From positions 25,247,372 through 25,311,371 of the forward strand of contig NC_092797.1 of NCBI RefSeq assembly GCF_918797505.1: a stretch of DNA of 64,000 nt, read 5' to 3'. Origin of the DNA: Bemisia tabaci. Its lineage: Eukaryota; Arthropoda; Insecta; Hemiptera; Aleyrodidae. Positions 22,700-33,432 of the stretch are shown one piece after another (the first letter of the stretch is position 1; each line of letters opens with the position of its first letter). A program made the position numbers and the translations under genes. The notes under the pieces were generated by a model. It searched no databases and was not told where the DNA came from. It was given only the letters and a program-made list of their open reading frames with translations.

Positions 22700-23975
22700 G
22701 GCGATTAGGCAACAGCCTGGCGATAAAGTTTATGGCTCTGGAAGAGGGCATGGTAATCTATCTAGTTTATTTTTCTAACTCAGCGTTAAAGTCTCCTGAC
22801 TCACTGCGATTGTAATTAGATTGATAGGATTGAGTAGGGTCTTTGCATTTAATGCTCCGCTTAAAATGGATCAGTGGCGAGGCGTGAATGATCGATTATC
22901 GATATTTCCCCATTTGAAGCTACGGCAAAGAATCGATTATTAAGGTGTTCGTCGCGAGCACCATGCTTATCGTCCTTCTCTACAGGTTTAAATGAGAGAT
23001 TAATCGATGTTTCGCGAAGTACGCCAGGCCACTGAAATGGATTACATGTATTTCAATAATTGTCAATACGACCAGTTGAACAGAATGTTGAAGGCATACA
23101 TAAACACTTTTTTCGAAAAGCCGATTTTTAGCAAATCAATAGTCGGTTGGAAAAACGATCCAACAGCGGTATTGGAGTCTCTGAAAGAATACATGATAAT
23201 CAATCTAGTTTATTGTCCTAACTCAGCGTTAAAGTCTCCTAACTTACTGCGATTGTAATCAGATAAGTAGGATTATACTTGCGGTCTTATTTGCATGCCA
23301 TGTTTTACTACAAACGGATAGCATTTATTTCACTGATAGTGTAAGATCAATACGACCAGTTGAATAAAAAATCGATGGCATCACAAATACTTTTCGGAAA
23401 GCCTATTGGAGGCGATTAAACTGTCGGTTGGAACAACGATCCAACAGCGGTACTGGAATGTATGGTAGAGGGCACGATAATAATTTATCTAGTTTATTTT
23501 CCAAACGCAGCGTTAAGTGCGATAGTAATTAGATTAAGAGCATTGCGTATTGCTTGTTTCACCACTGATGGATTACACTTATTTGACTAATTTGTGAGAT
23601 CAATACGAAAAATTGAATGACTTTTCAGAAAGCCTATTGGTGGCAAATCTATAGTCGGTTGGAACAACGATCCAACAGCGGCATTGGAGTCTCTGGAAGA
23701 ATACATTATAATTCATCTAGTTTATTGTCCTAACTCAGCGTTAAAGTCTTCTGGCTTTCAGCGATTGGGATTAGATGAAAAGGATTGATGAAATGAGTCG
23801 TTACAGACAATTTTTAGCTATTCAAGTTTCGGTTGGAACATCGATCTAACGGCGGTACTGAGGTTTCTGAGAGAGGACTTAATAATCTATATCTAGTTCA
23901 TTTTTCTAACTCAACGTTAAAGTCTCCTGGCTTACTGCGCCTGTGATTAGATGAAGAGGATTGACGAGATGATAT
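22700..23975 (+). repeat. degenerate tandem array, five copies at shrinking spacing
   Basis: A phrase combining CGATCCAACAGCGG, ATCTAGTTTATT and CTCAGCGTTAAAGTC recurs. The last motif is found near 22781, 23224, 23518, 23736 and 23912 (the fifth reads AACGTT). Intervals are about 443, 294, 218 and 176 bp. Copies differ by many indels. The ORF 23007-23258 is part of one unit. Confidence 0.65.
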
Positions 23976-24855
23976 GTTGAGGACTAAATAGTAATTTAAC
24001 AGTCAAAACGGAGCTTTGCAATCCAATGCGTATCGGAAAACGTTTGTTAGCGCGCATTAACAGCCAAAATGATGTTTACCGTCCACTGCTTTTCGAAAGG
24101 TTTTTTCTCGGCGATTTAGCGTTGAAAAAATAGCTGGGTATCCAATACACATCGGAAAATTTTAAATCAGATATTAGGCATAAAAATCGAGCCTGTTATT
24201 TAATGCTTTCCGTCGGCAATGCGTCAATTAAAACAGAGCTTGGTACTCTTCTAACCATGATCGACGTTGAGCACACAACGGAAAAAATAATCTGAGAGTA
24301 AATCGTGAACAGTAAGGTGGAGTCTTTGGGCCAGACGCAAAGGCTTTCAACTTAGCATCATGTAAAATTGGTTGCATCTTATATTTAGAGTACCTATATT
24401 GAGAGAGTATGGCCACTGGAGTTACCACCTCTGATTGGCTCAGCCATCTTAGGCTGAATGGAGCCCTTAGGACCCAAAAATGGCGGACGATGCGGGGAAC
24501 AGCATGTCATGTGTTGCCTCGAAGGTTATGTTTACTTTCTCATTTGTCGACCTCGTTAATCGTTTTCGCACATTTTAGTGTATTTTTTGTCTTTTAATTT
24601 AATTCTCAGAAGGTACTCTACTCTGCTGGGTTGTGCCGGAGAACGATTGAAGCGAATCGACAACAACAAGCGAAAATACCCAGGAAATAGGTAAGATCAT
24701 GTTAGTATAATAAAAATATTACATTGTTAAAGACAATGTCAACTTTTTTGTTACAAAGCAATGCCAACGCTCTTCAAATCTCCTGTATTTCAAGTCAACT
24801 TAAACCCAGTATATATGGTGGAAACGTAATTGCTCTCAGTTGTCTTTCGGTACAG
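23976..24855. other. no gene recognised
   Basis: Contains a weaker repeated phrase (CARTGCRTWTCGGAAAA...) near 24030-24170. Otherwise nothing is supported. Confidence 0.35.
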
Positions 24856-25056
24856 AAGAGTGCCATTAGGATGATTGCTAAGGAGCTAGGGGTACATGAA
24901 AAAACTGTCCGGAGAAAACTACTGTCAGGAGTGACATCAGGCAAGCTCGGTCGATTCAGGTCAGTGTTTACTAAGGAGCAGGAAGCTGCAATTGTGACAT
25001 ATGCCAGGGCACTTGAAAAAAAACCATGGTCCCTGATTCTAAATCGTAGCTCTTAA
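24856..25056 (+). pseudogene. psq/pogo-type helix-turn-helix fragment
   Basis: After TACAG (24855) the frame reads SAIRMIAKELGVHEKTVRRKL, a helix-turn-helix of the psq/pogo type, then GRFRSVFTKEQEAAIVTYARALEKK, which matches the linker of tigger/pogo/jerky transposases (GRkxvftkeqEeeLvxyixxlek). The frame ends shortly after. DDE and CENP-B parts are missing, so it is a stranded exon or relic. Confidence 0.6.
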
Positions 25057-25660
25057 TTTTATGCTGAAAATATGAAGGGAGTCATAAATAATGACGAATC
25101 GTCTAAGTATCGCAGCGATTTTAGCGTTCGTCCCGCCAGCGAGGTTTGGCAGGACGGGCAAGACATCTTCGCAATCTGACGCGCCTTCAATCCGGCGGAG
25201 CTGCAACATGCTCACACTCGTGGTCAAATAGTTGTATGTCACGCCTGCCGTAAACGAACTGGCATATCGATGGTTCCACGCGAAAAAGAGCTTTTTGAAC
25301 TCGATTGCAACGTTGCAAACCACAGTTAATGTTTGAATTTCTAACAATATTTTTTAAAAGATACGCACAGAATCTCTGAAAAATTTACAATACTCTACGA
25401 ACGGTTTTAATTGAAATCACCGGAAATATCGTTGCGATATTATATTTAGTCCTATTTCCTTTTTTTTTTGTTTTTACCAAAAAAAAAAAAACCATGGTCC
25501 GGATTCTTAATCGTAGGTATCCGGGTACTTATTTCTGTTCTTTATGCTGAAAACATGAGGGGAGTCATAGATAATGTCTATAGATATGTCATAGGTAATG
25601 TCTAAGTATCGTAGCGATTTTAGCGTTCGTCCCGCCAGCGAGGTTCGGCAGATTCGGTTA
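25010..25660 (+). repeat. direct duplication of ~150 bp
   Basis: A block starting AAAAACCATGGTCC and running through TCTAAGTATCG and GCGATTTTAGCGTTCGTCCC occurs at about 25016-25155 and 25485-25650. The first copy begins inside the psq-like frame, so the second may derive from it by local duplication. Confidence 0.7.
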
Positions 25661-25901
25661 GATCAAGCCATTCCGAAAAGAACCACAGATAATCGAAAAC
25701 CCCTTTTACTTCTGGTTTTTTGTTACTGAATTCCATTCACACCTCATTTACAAAAAAAATGTACCACGACACTTTCTGATAAGATAACTCTAGGGTCCCT
25801 TTGGATTTTTAGATGTCAGACCTTTCAAGTTTACTAAGTCATTTCCAGTATTTTGTTTTATCAAATCTGTTCTAATTTTGTTAGTCCTTTTTTTTCTACA
25901 G

Positions 25902-26017
25902 GTGTTGTGCGTGCGGTTTGGAAAAGTCGATGTACCGACTATGAGGAGCAGGTTGAAAAAACATTGAAGCAATTTTTAATAGACTGCAACCCTACCCATG
26001 CGGAAAAGACTGAATGA
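25902..26017 (+). CDS. terminal exon of BEN-domain gene
   Basis: TTTTTTCTACAG ends at 25901. The first two bases (GT) complete the C left by the BEN exon at 21239 to give Arg, then VVRAVWKSRCTDYEEQVEKT... to TGA at 26015-26017. The phase and the polypyrimidine tract fit. The charged alpha-helical tail is compatible with a BEN protein C-terminus. The intervening 4.66-kb intron is filled with transposon relics. That the two exons belong together is inference from phase and order. Confidence 0.45.
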
Positions 26018-26507
26018 GATCGGCATTTACTCTTAAATGTCAAAAGTGAGACTAATTTTATTTTTTTATTTATTAGGTAGGTACCTTTTTTCCTATTCAT
26101 TTTACTTTTGAAGACTGTTTGACTTTAGCCGCTTAGAAACTACTGTTTCTTTGCCTAATTTAATTGCTTCTAATAGTCATAACATGATCATTAAAAGATA
26201 GCATGATAAGTTGGAGAAAATGAGAGAATCCTCAAAGCTGATTGATATCGATTTGAAAGAAAAGGAAAACTTGATCCCAAGTGATCAAATCAAATTATGC
26301 CATGAGGTACAAAACTGTGGATAAAGTCCTGGATGAGAGTATGAGGGTTGAGGGTCGAAAAGCCAGACTCTACGCATGGTGATAAGATACCTGGAAAGGG
26401 CAATGCGCAGAGATCCGTGATGTGACAAAAAAAGATTTTGAAAGCATTGAGTGCTACGTGGCGGGCACACAACATATTTAATGAAGAATCCCACTGCCGA
26501 GAAATGA
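26018..26507. other. no gene recognised
   Basis: AT-rich. - strand ORFs (26285-26785) show no domain. Confidence 0.4.
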
Positions 26508-27056
26508 TTCAGTCGGGTTTGCCCAAAATCGCACACCCATCGCGAATCCAGCCCTAAACTGCACAGTATGGCACAGCCCGGAACAGCACATTTTTTTGGC
26601 GGACAAAACCGCACACAGCGTAAAAACGTACATGCGAAATTAAACGCATGCTTGTACTGCAATAATTTGGTAACATGGGGTCGCGAGGTCAATACGGAGA
26701 TGATAGGAAAAATTGAGTTGTTACGCAAGTATGTGTGCATTATCACATATTTTCCATGAGGATCGGGAGACACCGAACCTTCCAAGTTGACACCTGCAGC
26801 ATTTGTATCAGTGTTCGGTCGCAGGTCGCGCGGACTTACTCGGAATGAATGACTTCAAAGTGATTGAATCTAATAAGGACGGAGAGCTTGTTGTGTTTGA
26901 TAATTTTAAATATCGGCTAATTCCGAAGTCAAAGTCTGGAATCATAGATTAGCGAGGTATCGAAAAGAAATATTGTGGTCATTGTGTGCGGTTTAGGGTC
27001 TCTAGTTTTCAGGTACGATTTTTCGATCCGTGCGGTTTTGGGTCGTCCCCGATTCA
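26508..27056. mobile_element. possible TIR element around a FLYWCH relic
   Basis: The left end GGGTTTGCCCAAAATCGCAC and the right end (complement GGGGACGACCCAAAACCGCAC) are imperfect inverted repeats. A second pair (CCCTAAACTGCAC versus CCCTAAACCGCAC) lies inside. It is about 550 bp with only a decayed zinc-finger segment inside. Confidence 0.4.
26845..27003 (+). pseudogene. FLYWCH zinc-finger relic
   Basis: The frame from ATG 26845 reads FKVIESNKDGELVVFDNFKY, the N-terminal half of a FLYWCH finger (xxsxkGgxxLvxdgYxYr). At the position of the conserved WRC the sequence is TAG CGA GGT, i.e. Trp to stop and Cys to Gly, followed by EKKYCGH. FLYWCH fingers bind DNA and often sit in front of MULE transposases in insects. 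A MULE fragment occurs at 48 kb, but no physical link is seen. Confidence 0.55.
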
Positions 27057-27455
27057 GTTACACATAAAAATTAAAGTTTCTTGATTCTGATGAAGCAGGG
27101 TGGTGCTTGTAAACAAATTTTAATGCAGAACCCACTCCCCAAGTAGAATTTTTCAACGGAAAAATCGCGATTAGTTGCGATTGTGTCGGCGATAAAATCG
27201 CCAAGATCATAAACATCTCAGCAATTATCTTCGATCTTGTTGCAATAAAATCGCGATTTTATCGCTCGGCAATTTATAGCAATATTATCGCAACAAAAAT
27301 CGCAATATATGGCGATTTGATCGACGAAAATTGATCGCGATTTTATTAAACAAAAAATTGCGATGCATAGCAATTTAATCGCCCTAAGTCGCAATTTTTT
27401 ACTCGATAATATTGCGATAGATTGCCACCTATATAATCGCGATAATCAACCGATA

Positions 27456-29848
27456 TAATCGCGATAATATATATATAGAGTCGCTTTATAACGCACTCTG
27501 GCGTTCTACGACACCCAAACGCCACATATGCCTGTCTTCCCAGAGGTTATCGGGCAACTGACACCGCAACTCTCTTCGTCAACGCCCTGCCGCCAACCCT
27601 TTACGGGACGTCCCCGTCGCCTCTTCCCAGGTGGTACCCAATCCAAAACTTGTTTGGGCAACCTCTCCTCCGACATTCTTTGCACATGTCCATACCAGCA
27701 TAACTGCCTGGACATGACGTCGTGCACGATATCTTTCTCAACCTTCATCACCTGGCGAATTCTCTCATTACGGACACGGTCTCGTCTCGAAATGCCGGCA
27801 GATCGCCGCCAAAAATCCATTTCAGTTGCCCACAACATTTCTTGCGTTCTTTTCGTCAAAGGCCACACTTCACTACCATAGAGCAAGATACTTTTAACGA
27901 TGGCATCATATATCCGGTGCTTGTTTGCCTTTGAGATGCTTTGATCCCAGAGCACCCCGTTCAGCATCGCGATGGCTCTCCTGCCCTGGATGATCCTGTC
28001 CTTAATTGCTCTATCCATCCTTCCATCCTGATCGAGCCAAACACCGAGATACTTATACTCGTCACACTCTTCGATGCGCCGTCCATCCTCAAGCTCTATG
28101 CTTTGCCGTTGATGCGCTGCTCCCATGACCAGCTTCTCTGTCTTGGACACACTAACGTCCATGCCCCATTTCCGATATTCTTCGACCAACTTCCGCGTCA
28201 TGTAATCTGCATCTTCCTCATCTTGAGCTACAACGATCTGGTCATCGGCAAAGCATAGAGTATAAAGGGTCTGCCCATCAAGGAGTGGAACGCCCATTCC
28301 CGCAACCTTATTTTTCCATTCCTTTAAAACGTGCTCTAGGTATACCTTAAATAGTGTTGGTGACAAACAGCAGCCTTGTTTTAGCCCTTTTGTGACGAAA
28401 AAACCTCCGGACAACTCTCCACGACATTTAATTCTTGCTATCGTCCCGTTATAAAATGATTTAATTGCCCCCACAAGTCCTTTGCTAAAACCCCTTTTTT
28501 CCAAGGCTTCCCAAAGCTTCACTAACGGCACGCTGTCATAAGCTTTCTGAAGATCCACAAACACCAAGTGCAGCTCCTGGCTGACCGCCCTTTTCTTCTC
28601 GATGACCTGGGTAATGGTGAACAGATGGTCGACGGTAGACCTACCGGCTCTAAAACCAGCCTGTTCTTCGGCTTCCTGGCCGCTCCAAAACTCTTCGACC
28701 TTTGCCTTGAGAATTTTACCATAGACCTTGCTCAAGGTTCCTGTGACCGATATACCTCTGTAATTATCGCAATCTTGTTTACTACCTTTCTTATGACTGG
28801 GAGTAATCCAAGATTCCTTCCAATCCTTTGGTATTTCGGAACCATGCAAACAGTCTTGCATGAGTTTCCTCAGATGTTCAAATAGTTTACCGGTGCCACA
28901 TTTTATCAACTCCGCCGGTATACCCCCAGGTCCAGGAGCTCTGCGAGTTTTCAGCTCCCTCACAGCCTTCACTACATCTTGGAGCTGGATCTCCACGTTG
29001 GAATCTTCTTTAGTGCTTATGACTCCGCCTTGAAACTCGGGTCGCCTCTCCGTTAATAAATCTTTAAAATAGTCCTCCATCTTGTCAATTGGTATCGGAG
29101 ATATGATGTCGCGCATTTTATTTCGTCGCAACCCTTTGATCACTTTCCAGCCTTCCGTACTTTTCCGGCCTCCAAGGTAGGTATTTATCTTCATACAGCT
29201 TTCTTCCCAAGCCTCATTCTTCTTCCGAGTGATGACCCGACGGACCCTTGCTTGAGCCTGTTTGTACATGATTTTATCATCCAACTTTTGAGAAGAGAGA
29301 AACTGATGATACCTATTCCTTTTCACATTTATTTCCTCCTCTACCTCCGCATCCCACCAGTACGGTTTTTGATTATCATTTTTTGGATCAGAAACCCCCA
29401 GGGCCTCCGCTGCCGCCGAGTGAACGCAATTCTTGATAAACTCATACCGCTCTTCCGTACTGCCATCGCACGCATCTCCTAACTTTTCATCCAGGCGCTT
29501 TGCGTACAGAGCCTTGACACTCGGGTGCTTTAGGCTATCGATGTTACACTGAACTTGATGTACGCGTTGTCGCTCCGGTTGTTGATTGTCGCCTTGATCG
29601 TTCTGCGACACACGAGCGGGAAAGGCTACATCCGCTCTGAGGAAATAGTGGTCACTACCGCAGGAGAGTCCTCTACATACTCTCACCTGCTGGATCTTAA
29701 GGTTTGTTACCTGTTTAACGAGCACGTAGTCAATGATGGATCTTAAGCGCGAGTAGGTTGGACCCAAGTATATTTGTGAATATCCTTGTGTTGGTAGAAC
29801 CCGTTCAACACTTTTAGTTCCCTCTGCTCGCAAACGTCGATAATGCGG
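27456..29848 (-). mobile_element. RTE-type LINE, 5'-truncated, inserted in the MITE
   Basis: The 13-bp sequence TAATCAACCGATA is present on both sides (27443-27455 and 29849-29861) and once in the 47-kb MITE copy, as expected for a target-site duplication. The 3' end, at the low coordinates, carries TATATATA then GAGTCGCTTTATAACGC. The same 3' end (GAGTCGC..TATAGCGC) marks the copies at 48.95, 60.0 and 62.4 kb. Confidence 0.8.
27506..29833 (-). CDS. RTE-clade LINE endonuclease/reverse transcriptase ORF, open, N-terminally truncated
   Basis: 775 codons uninterrupted. Residues 34-36 (IDY) and 60-63 (SDHY) are the C-terminal end of an APE-type endonuclease; the rest of that domain is missing. 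Reverse transcriptase follows: APGPGGIPAELIK at 299-311, VDLQKAYD at 426-433, QGCCLSP at 486-492 and the catalytic FADD at 528-531. The C-terminal part has LYGSEVWPLTKR, WYGHVQRM and PPGKRRRGRP, typical of RTE elements. Lack of the endonuclease N-terminus means it cannot be autonomous. The absence of stops shows recent insertion. The first ATG is arbitrary because the true start was lost in 5' truncation. Confidence 0.9.
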   Translation of the reverse strand: MRAEGTKSVERVLPTQGYSQIYLGPTYSRLRSIIDYVLVKQVTNLKIQQVRVCRGLSCGSDHYFLRADVAFPARVSQNDQGDNQQPERQRVHQVQCNIDSLKHPSVKALYAKRLDEKLGDACDGSTEERYEFIKNCVHSAAAEALGVSDPKNDNQKPYWWDAEVEEEINVKRNRYHQFLSSQKLDDKIMYKQAQARVRRVITRKKNEAWEESCMKINTYLGGRKSTEGWKVIKGLRRNKMRDIISPIPIDKMEDYFKDLLTERRPEFQGGVISTKEDSNVEIQLQDVVKAVRELKTRRAPGPGGIPAELIKCGTGKLFEHLRKLMQDCLHGSEIPKDWKESWITPSHKKGSKQDCDNYRGISVTGTLSKVYGKILKAKVEEFWSGQEAEEQAGFRAGRSTVDHLFTITQVIEKKRAVSQELHLVFVDLQKAYDSVPLVKLWEALEKRGFSKGLVGAIKSFYNGTIARIKCRGELSGGFFVTKGLKQGCCLSPTLFKVYLEHVLKEWKNKVAGMGVPLLDGQTLYTLCFADDQIVVAQDEEDADYMTRKLVEEYRKWGMDVSVSKTEKLVMGAAHQRQSIELEDGRRIEECDEYKYLGVWLDQDGRMDRAIKDRIIQGRRAIAMLNGVLWDQSISKANKHRIYDAIVKSILLYGSEVWPLTKRTQEMLWATEMDFWRRSAGISRRDRVRNERIRQVMKVEKDIVHDVMSRQLCWYGHVQRMSEERLPKQVLDWVPPGKRRRGRPVKGWRQGVDEESCGVSCPITSGKTGICGVWVS

Positions 29849-30316
29849 TAATCAACCGATAAAATCGCTATTCATCGCGACCACTGCTACTTGGGTCTGC
29901 TTCCCAAATGGTTTATAATTTGAAATTTTTCCTCTGAGCAGTTAAATGAATAATTTATGAAATAACTAGTCAAAACTTTCAATCATAAGAAATTTCGTTT
30001 TCCCGAAAAATCAGTGTGGGCTGTGGGCGTGATCTAACCAATGGAAAATCTTGTATTATTTTAATCTCATCATTAGTATTGCTAGCTAAATGTCCTCAGC
30101 CAATTGTTACAGTGTCAGGAATGCAGATCAATTTCAAGCAATGCAAATGCAGGTTATTCAATTTTTTTTAATATCAACATAGATTCAACATCTTCCGATT
30201 TTTTTTACTGAATTAGCCACATCTTATTTTTGACACTCTGCTAACAGTGAGAGTTATTTTATTTCGCTGTAGTTGTTCCGCGACTTAATGTGTTGAGCTT
30301 TTTGTTCATATTCCAG

Positions 30317-31383
30317 ACGAGTGGTCGCTTGCAGCAGTATTCTGAAGAAGAGCAACAGAGCGCTCCGACGTAGAGAACAGCGCAGACCAAGAAACTTTGG
30401 GGAGGGGAAAAAGGCAGAAGAGGAAGAAAGCATTTACCTCAGAAGATGAGGGAGAGGACGATGAGGAAGAACGACTTAAAAGACCAAGAATTCAAGACGA
30501 AAATGATTGTGATGATGAAGATTCTGACGAGACACAGTTTGATGTCTCTGCCCTCGAGTGGTGTAAAAGTAGTACGGCGCAGCCACGCAACAAAAATCCA
30601 TTTAGAGTACCCTCGCCGATTCTAAAAAACTCCAACAATCCTAATGATCGTTTAGAAAGAGACAGCTTCCGGTTTGCATACTCAACTTAGAGCAAAGAGA
30701 AACTGGACAGACTTGGCCAAGTGAGGGCGAACACCTCCGCAACTTTAAGAGAGGCAGTTCATCCGCAGCACAGGGCTAACACCCCCTTAACTTCAAAGGC
30801 GGCAACTTATCAACAGCGCAGAGCTAACACCCCTCACCGAAACAAAATTCTCGGCGTTCTTACCAAGGTCCGTTGGTATCTTTACCATCTCACTTTTTTA
30901 CCAATTATTGGTGATTTTACCGAGACAGACTGGTAAGCTTACCTAAAAACCGGTATTTTTACTGTTTTTTTTTTAGGTAAAAATACTACTTTTATTGGTA
31001 ATCAATTTCTGGTAACTTTGCCATTTCATCTCGGTAATTCTACCACAGTCGATAAAAAAAACGGCGTTTTTACCAAGGTTCAGTAAAATTACCGAGAAAG
31101 TTCAATAATTTTACCGAGATTTCTCGGTAAAATTCCAAATTCCATAAATGGTAATTTTACCAAGAAAAAACTGGGATCAAATAGAACCCTGAATTCTTGG
31201 TAATTTTACCCTTTTCTCAGTAAATAGACCGAGATTTTTTTTTCAGTGATGCAAATTCAAGAGAGACAGCGCATCAGCTGCAAAATCCATCAAGACCACC
31301 CCTCGCTTCACTGACATTGCATAACGACAGCGGCAGTAACAACACTCTTCTTGAAATAAGCAAGAAGTTAGATCGAACTGAAA
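30317..31383 (+). pseudogene. basic/acidic linker exon, copy 1 (broken)
   Basis: It runs from TTCCAG (30316) to the donor GAAA|GTAAGA. It encodes a basic cluster (GKRQKRKKAFTSEDE, a likely nuclear signal), an Asp/Glu-rich run, FRVPSPILKNSNNPNDR, repeats of the type ATHQQHRANTP and a coiled-coil-like end (NNTLLEISKKLDRTE). In-frame stops are a TGA after LAAVF, shared with copy 2, and a TAG replacing CAG after FAYST. A MITE interrupts it at 30835. The open part 30397-30690 alone is 97 codons. Function unknown. It resembles the linker regions of hemipteran chimeric transposase/BEN proteins. Confidence 0.55.
30835..31248. mobile_element. 414-bp MITE (GGTAAAATTACCGAG type)
   Basis: The ends are inverted: left CACCGAAACAAAATTCTCGG, right complement CACTGAAAAAAAAATCTCGG. 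The interior is built of self-complementary GGTAA/TTACC words. The paralogous site at 48.77 kb lacks it (AACACCCCT directly followed by GCAAATTC), which fixes the borders. Confidence 0.85.
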
Positions 31384-31973
31384 GTAAGAATAGCTTAAAC
31401 CATTTGTGTTCAATGTATTTAGTTTAATTCAATCTTTTTTTAGGTCTCAATTACTTGCCATGTTTCTTGCATTTTTTTGGTATTTTTGCGTCAGGTTGCA
31501 ATTTGAATTTGAAGAATTCAAGGGTGCTGTCTAAAGCTCTAATATTTTTCTCGAATGTTCATTCATTCTTAAAAGTTTACCTAACAGCACAGAGCGCAAA
31601 CATTTTCAGTGCGCCCAGTAGGAAACTCAATATTTAACACTCCAAAGGGCGGCCCACTAGGTTTGCTCAGAGCTGATACAGAATCGGACTGGCCATAAGT
31701 GACTTTGTGTCTAAGCTGACCCAAAAAACTTCCCACCTCAAAAGTTTATCAAGTCCATGAATTGTGGTGTGATCGGATAGAACTTTGCAAATTCTCGCCT
31801 GTAACAGTGGGCATAGAGCCGAGACTGATTGCTGGAGATACCAAGTCTAACATGACCGCGAAAACTTAACACGTAAGAAGGTATTGCAGAGCTACTGATC
31901 AGGAAATAATTTCTCTTGAGAATTAGGAGGGACTTAGGTAAATAAATACACACATTTATTCCCTCTGATGCAG
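31384..31973. other. intron-like stretch of copy 1
   Basis: No exon is recognised. The segment of about 31425-31700 has no counterpart in copy 2, which has LINE and MITE debris there instead. Confidence 0.4.
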
Positions 31974-32210
31974 AAACAACATTGCTGAGAACGAGAACAA
32001 GGGTGATAAGAAGACCTAATAGAGGGGTTACCAACGGCAGTTCCCGAACAACGCAAATAGTCACGGCTGCAGTTGACAGCAATTAAAATGCCTCTCGGGG
32101 AGCATCTCGCAGAAGGCGTCAAGCCAGAGGTCGTAGGGCTCAAACTCATAGCTTAGACCTTGTAAATAATATCACTGATTACGATTTGGAAGAGGACAGT
32201 TCTCGTATCG
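31974..32210 (+). pseudogene. Arg/Thr-rich exon, copy 1
   Basis: Acceptor GATGCAG (31973) and donor TATCG|GTAAGT. Encodes ETTLLRTRTRVIRRPNRG..., RRRRQARGRRAQT and DYDLEEDSSRI. Symmetric phase 1. A TAA stands where copy 2 reads GAA (within AGCAATTAAAATG). Function unknown. Confidence 0.5.
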
Positions 32211-33333
32211 GTAAGTATTGTTTTTAATTTTGGAGTGTGATGAAGAATTTTAATACGTGATTACATTCATGGCTTGCATAGCAGTGATAATGAAAACAGG
32301 GCTGTTTGTTTCTCTATAGAATCCTGGAAGTTCTGATTTATTAAAAATCAATTTTTTTTTCTCAACTGAATTTTCATAATCCACCAGAATTATTTATATT
32401 TATTGTGACCTCCATGAAGAATTCGCTTTTGTGTAACCCTTCATCATTGAAATTAGGCTTTTAGTCTAACCCTACATCATTGAAATTAGGCTTTTAGTCT
32501 TAGGTTGTTTTTATAAAATTAAAAATACTTGGTTTTAATATGTTTCATTGGTTTCTCAAAACATCTTAGCTTTTCTCCTTCATCTCTTGAGGTCTTTGTG
32601 AGCCACGAAGATAATTAGATTACCAGGTACAAGCAAAAACAATTAATCACATCACATCATTTGTTTTATTGGACTTTCAAACACCTGATGTTTCATGGCT
32701 CGTCACTCAATAAGTTTTTGTTGTGATCAGTAACCAAGCATCCAAAATCATTGCTGTCAATTAAACATGAGGAAAAAATTGACAGAAAACGAGATCTAAG
32801 GAAAATTAAAAATAAAAATTATGACATCGAGCACCTCTTTTTAAAAAATAAAATGAAATAGATGCATTAACTCACTGTATTTTTTTTTTTTTTTTTTTCG
32901 CTTGTCTTTGAATTGTGTGATTCTAAGTTTTCTATTAATACTTTTCAATAGATGGATACGGTAAAGAGACTACATTCTACACATTATTTGAGAGAATTGG
33001 CAATTTTAAAAGGAGGAAAAGCGACCATGTTAATTGATTTATTATTAATCCTTTGGTCATTAAATGGTGCCAATAACTCCCTAGACTGCCATTTTAAGTC
33101 AAATGATGTAATTTTTCAAGTAGTTAGCTGAGGGAGGTGCTATGGAAGCCACTGGATCATATTAACAACTTACATACAAATGAGACTCAGATTTTACGGT
33201 AATTAATGAAGCACGTGTAATTTACATATTTCAGTCCTTCTCATAAGTCAGTTTACTATTTTAGTTAGCTCCCTTTGAAGTCGGTCTGCTTGAGGATTTT
33301 CAATTAATTAATAATGTTGCATCTTTGTTACAG
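32211..33333. other. intron, no gene recognised
   Basis: AT-rich, with a doubled phrase (GAAATTAGGCTTTTAGTCT at ~32450 and ~32480) and a T-run at 32880-32898. Collinear with 49.8-50.9 kb. Confidence 0.5.
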
Positions 33334-33432
33334 CTGATGTTCATAATCAAATGACCCAGTGAATCAACAGAGGAGGACATAATCTGAATGACCCACCAAC
33401 TGACAGTTCAAGCGAGTTGGATGAGGAAGAAG
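33334..33432 (+). pseudogene. small acidic exon, copy 1a (stop and lost donor)
   Basis: After TTACAG it reads DVHNQMTQ-stop-INRGGHNLNDPP..., ending SSSELDEEE. The stop TGA is Trp (TGG) in the copy at 34020. The donor GT of the other two copies (GAAG|GTATTA) is here GAAGTTATTA, so splicing is probably abolished. Confidence 0.5.

Larger units (their letters stand above)
27138..29895. mobile_element. ATCGCGATA-rich MITE, split by a LINE
   Basis: The left end is CCCAAGTAG (27138) and the right end CTACTTGGG (29895), perfect inverted ends. The body (27138-27455 and 29849-29895) consists almost wholly of TTTATCGC/GCGATAA words and is strongly self-complementary. Related copies lie at 38844-39158 and 47085-47391. 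There is no coding capacity. Confidence 0.7.

Noticed and set aside
26285..26785. 166-codon minus-strand ORF
   Set aside because: No domain, poor composition, overlaps the inverted ends of a putative element.
27528..28885. Plus-strand ORFs of 66-117 codons
   Set aside because: They are antisense to the 775-codon LINE ORF.
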